Assembly (NCBI GenBank): GCA_003131925.1
Contig: PKWC01000139.1
Coordinates: 1-14,334 of the forward strand
From: Alphaproteobacteria bacterium
GTDB lineage: Bacteria > Pseudomonadota > Alphaproteobacteria > Micropepsales > Micropepsaceae
DNA length: 14,334 bases
Reading direction: 5' to 3'
The position numbers were made by a program, and so were the translations under genes. The notes under the pieces were generated by a model, which made no database searches, was not told where the DNA came from, and saw only the letters and a program-made list of their open reading frames with translations. Numbering within the stretch: the stretch's first letter is position 1; each line of letters starts with the position of its first letter. Positions 13,473 to 14,334 of this stretch are shown piece after piece.

Positions 13473-14334
13473 GCACCTCGGCCGAGCAAAGCTCGAAATT
13501 GATCAGAGGCGCCGAGGGCGACTGGGAAGTCGTGATCGGAATGGAAGTTCACGCCCAGATTCTGTCGAAGGCGAAGCTCTTTTCCGGAGCGTCCGCATCG
13601 TTTGGAGCAGAGCCAAACGCCCAGGTGAGCTTTATCGACGCGGCCATGCCCGGCATGCTGCCAGTCATCAACCGATATTGTGTCGAGCAGGCGATCCGTA
13701 CCGGTCTCGGCCTGAGGGCGAAAATCAATTACAACTCGCTGTTCGACCGGAAGAATTATTTCTATCCCGACCTGCCGGCCGGCTATCAGATCTCCCAATA
13801 CAAGAACCCGATCGTAGGCGAAGGCGAAGTGCTTCTCGATTTGCCACGCGGGCAGACGGTGAAAGTCGGCATTGAAAGGCTGCATCTCGAGCAGGATGCC
13901 GGAAAGAGTCTCCACGATCAGCGGCCCGACCATTCCTACGTTGACCTCAACCGCGCCGGGGTCGCTCTGATGGAAATCGTCTCCAGGCCCGACATGCGAT
14001 CGAGCGAAGAAGCCGCCGCGTTCCTGAAGAAGCTGCGCGCGATTGTCCGCTACCTCGGGACCTGCGACGGCAATATGGAGGAGGGTTCGATGCGCGCCGA
14101 CGTGAACGTCTCGGTGCGCAGGCCCGGCGCGCCGCTCGGCACGCGCTGCGAGATCAAGAACGTCAACTCGATGCGCTTTATTGCGCAGGCCGTGGAATAT
14201 GAAGCGCGCCGCCAGGTCGATGTCATCGAGGAAGGCGGTAGCGTCGCGCTGGAAACCCGTCTCTTCGACGCACGCGTGGGGGAAACGCGGCCGATGCGTT
14301 CCAAGGAGGAGGCGCACGACTACCGCTATTTCCC
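13469..14334 (+). CDS. gatB: Asp/Glu-tRNA amidotransferase subunit B (3' end outside window)
   Basis: GatB activates the misacylated tRNA with ATP and transfers ammonia to form Gln-tRNA or Asn-tRNA. Only the first 288 residues are in the window; the frame is open at the edge with no stop. Motifs seen are WEVVIGMEVHAQ at 19-30, FDRKNYFYPDLPAGYQISQY at 92-111, LEQDAGKS at 140-147, VDLNRAGVALMEIVSRPD at 158-175, MEEGSMRADVN at 203-213, and GTRCEIKNVNSMRF at 224-237. The last visible segment is MRSKEEAHDYRYF. These cover the catalytic cradle; the C-terminal helical and tail domains lie beyond the window. The ATG overlaps the gatA stop by four bases. Confidence 0.98.
   Translation, partial: MSTSAEQSSKLIRGAEGDWEVVIGMEVHAQILSKAKLFSGASASFGAEPNAQVSFIDAAMPGMLPVINRYCVEQAIRTGLGLRAKINYNSLFDRKNYFYPDLPAGYQISQYKNPIVGEGEVLLDLPRGQTVKVGIERLHLEQDAGKSLHDQRPDHSYVDLNRAGVALMEIVSRPDMRSSEEAAAFLKKLRAIVRYLGTCDGNMEEGSMRADVNVSVRRPGAPLGTRCEIKNVNSMRFIAQAVEYEARRQVDVIEEGGSVALETRLFDARVGETRPMRSKEEAHDYRYF

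Noticed and set aside
13361..14317. Minus-strand open frame of 318 codons opposite gatB
   Set aside because: gatB motifs are unmistakable on the plus strand; this frame is its antisense image.

Overview
The window is a gene-dense, high-GC chromosomal segment from an alphaproteobacterium. The Hyphomicrobiales (Rhizobiales) or a close relative fit best, but the genus cannot be read from the sequence. The evidence is the gene order (gatCAB divergent from ruvX, pyrB, pyrC', plsY, dprA, topA and rnr), the strong G/C third-position bias, the alphaproteobacterial type of non-catalytic dihydroorotase, and promoter-like boxes close to the TTGAC-N16/17-CTATAT pattern. No tRNA, rRNA, CRISPR array or insertion sequence was seen.

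Region by region: (1) 1-125 is intergenic and carries a near-perfect inverted repeat of the dispersed REP-like kind. (2) 153-1058 (+) encodes a membrane-anchor segment and a lytic transglycosylase. They share one reading frame and are divided by a single TAG codon. A hairpin with a short T run lies just downstream, inside the 3' end of rnr. (3) 1068-5946 (-) is topA followed by rnr, four bases apart, behind a good promoter in the 222-bp topA-dprA gap. (4) 6169-7916 (-) is plsY-dprA with an ATGA overlap, behind its own promoter. (5) 7997-10257 (-) is pyrB-pyrC' with a GTGA overlap, possibly read from a nearly leaderless promoter. (6) 10317-11176 (-) is a VOC-family gene followed two bases later by ruvX. 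(7) 11232-11588 (+) is a small secreted protein gene of lower GC, divergent from the VOC gene. (8) 11688 to the end (+) is gatC-gatA-gatB, with gatB cut by the window edge.

The genes are mostly housekeeping: tRNA-dependent amidotransferase (GatCAB), pyrimidine synthesis (PyrB with an inactive PyrC-like partner), phospholipid synthesis (PlsY), DNA uptake and recombination (DprA), a YqgF/RuvX nuclease, DNA topology (TopA) and RNA decay (RNase R). The accessory part is small: the split transglycosylase, the VOC gene and the AT-richer secreted protein. I do not see a previously undescribed multi-gene system. The most notable points are the loss of four predicted catalytic positions in the PyrC-like protein, the in-frame amber stop separating the transglycosylase from its anchor, and the FlbD-like module that appears fused to that enzyme.
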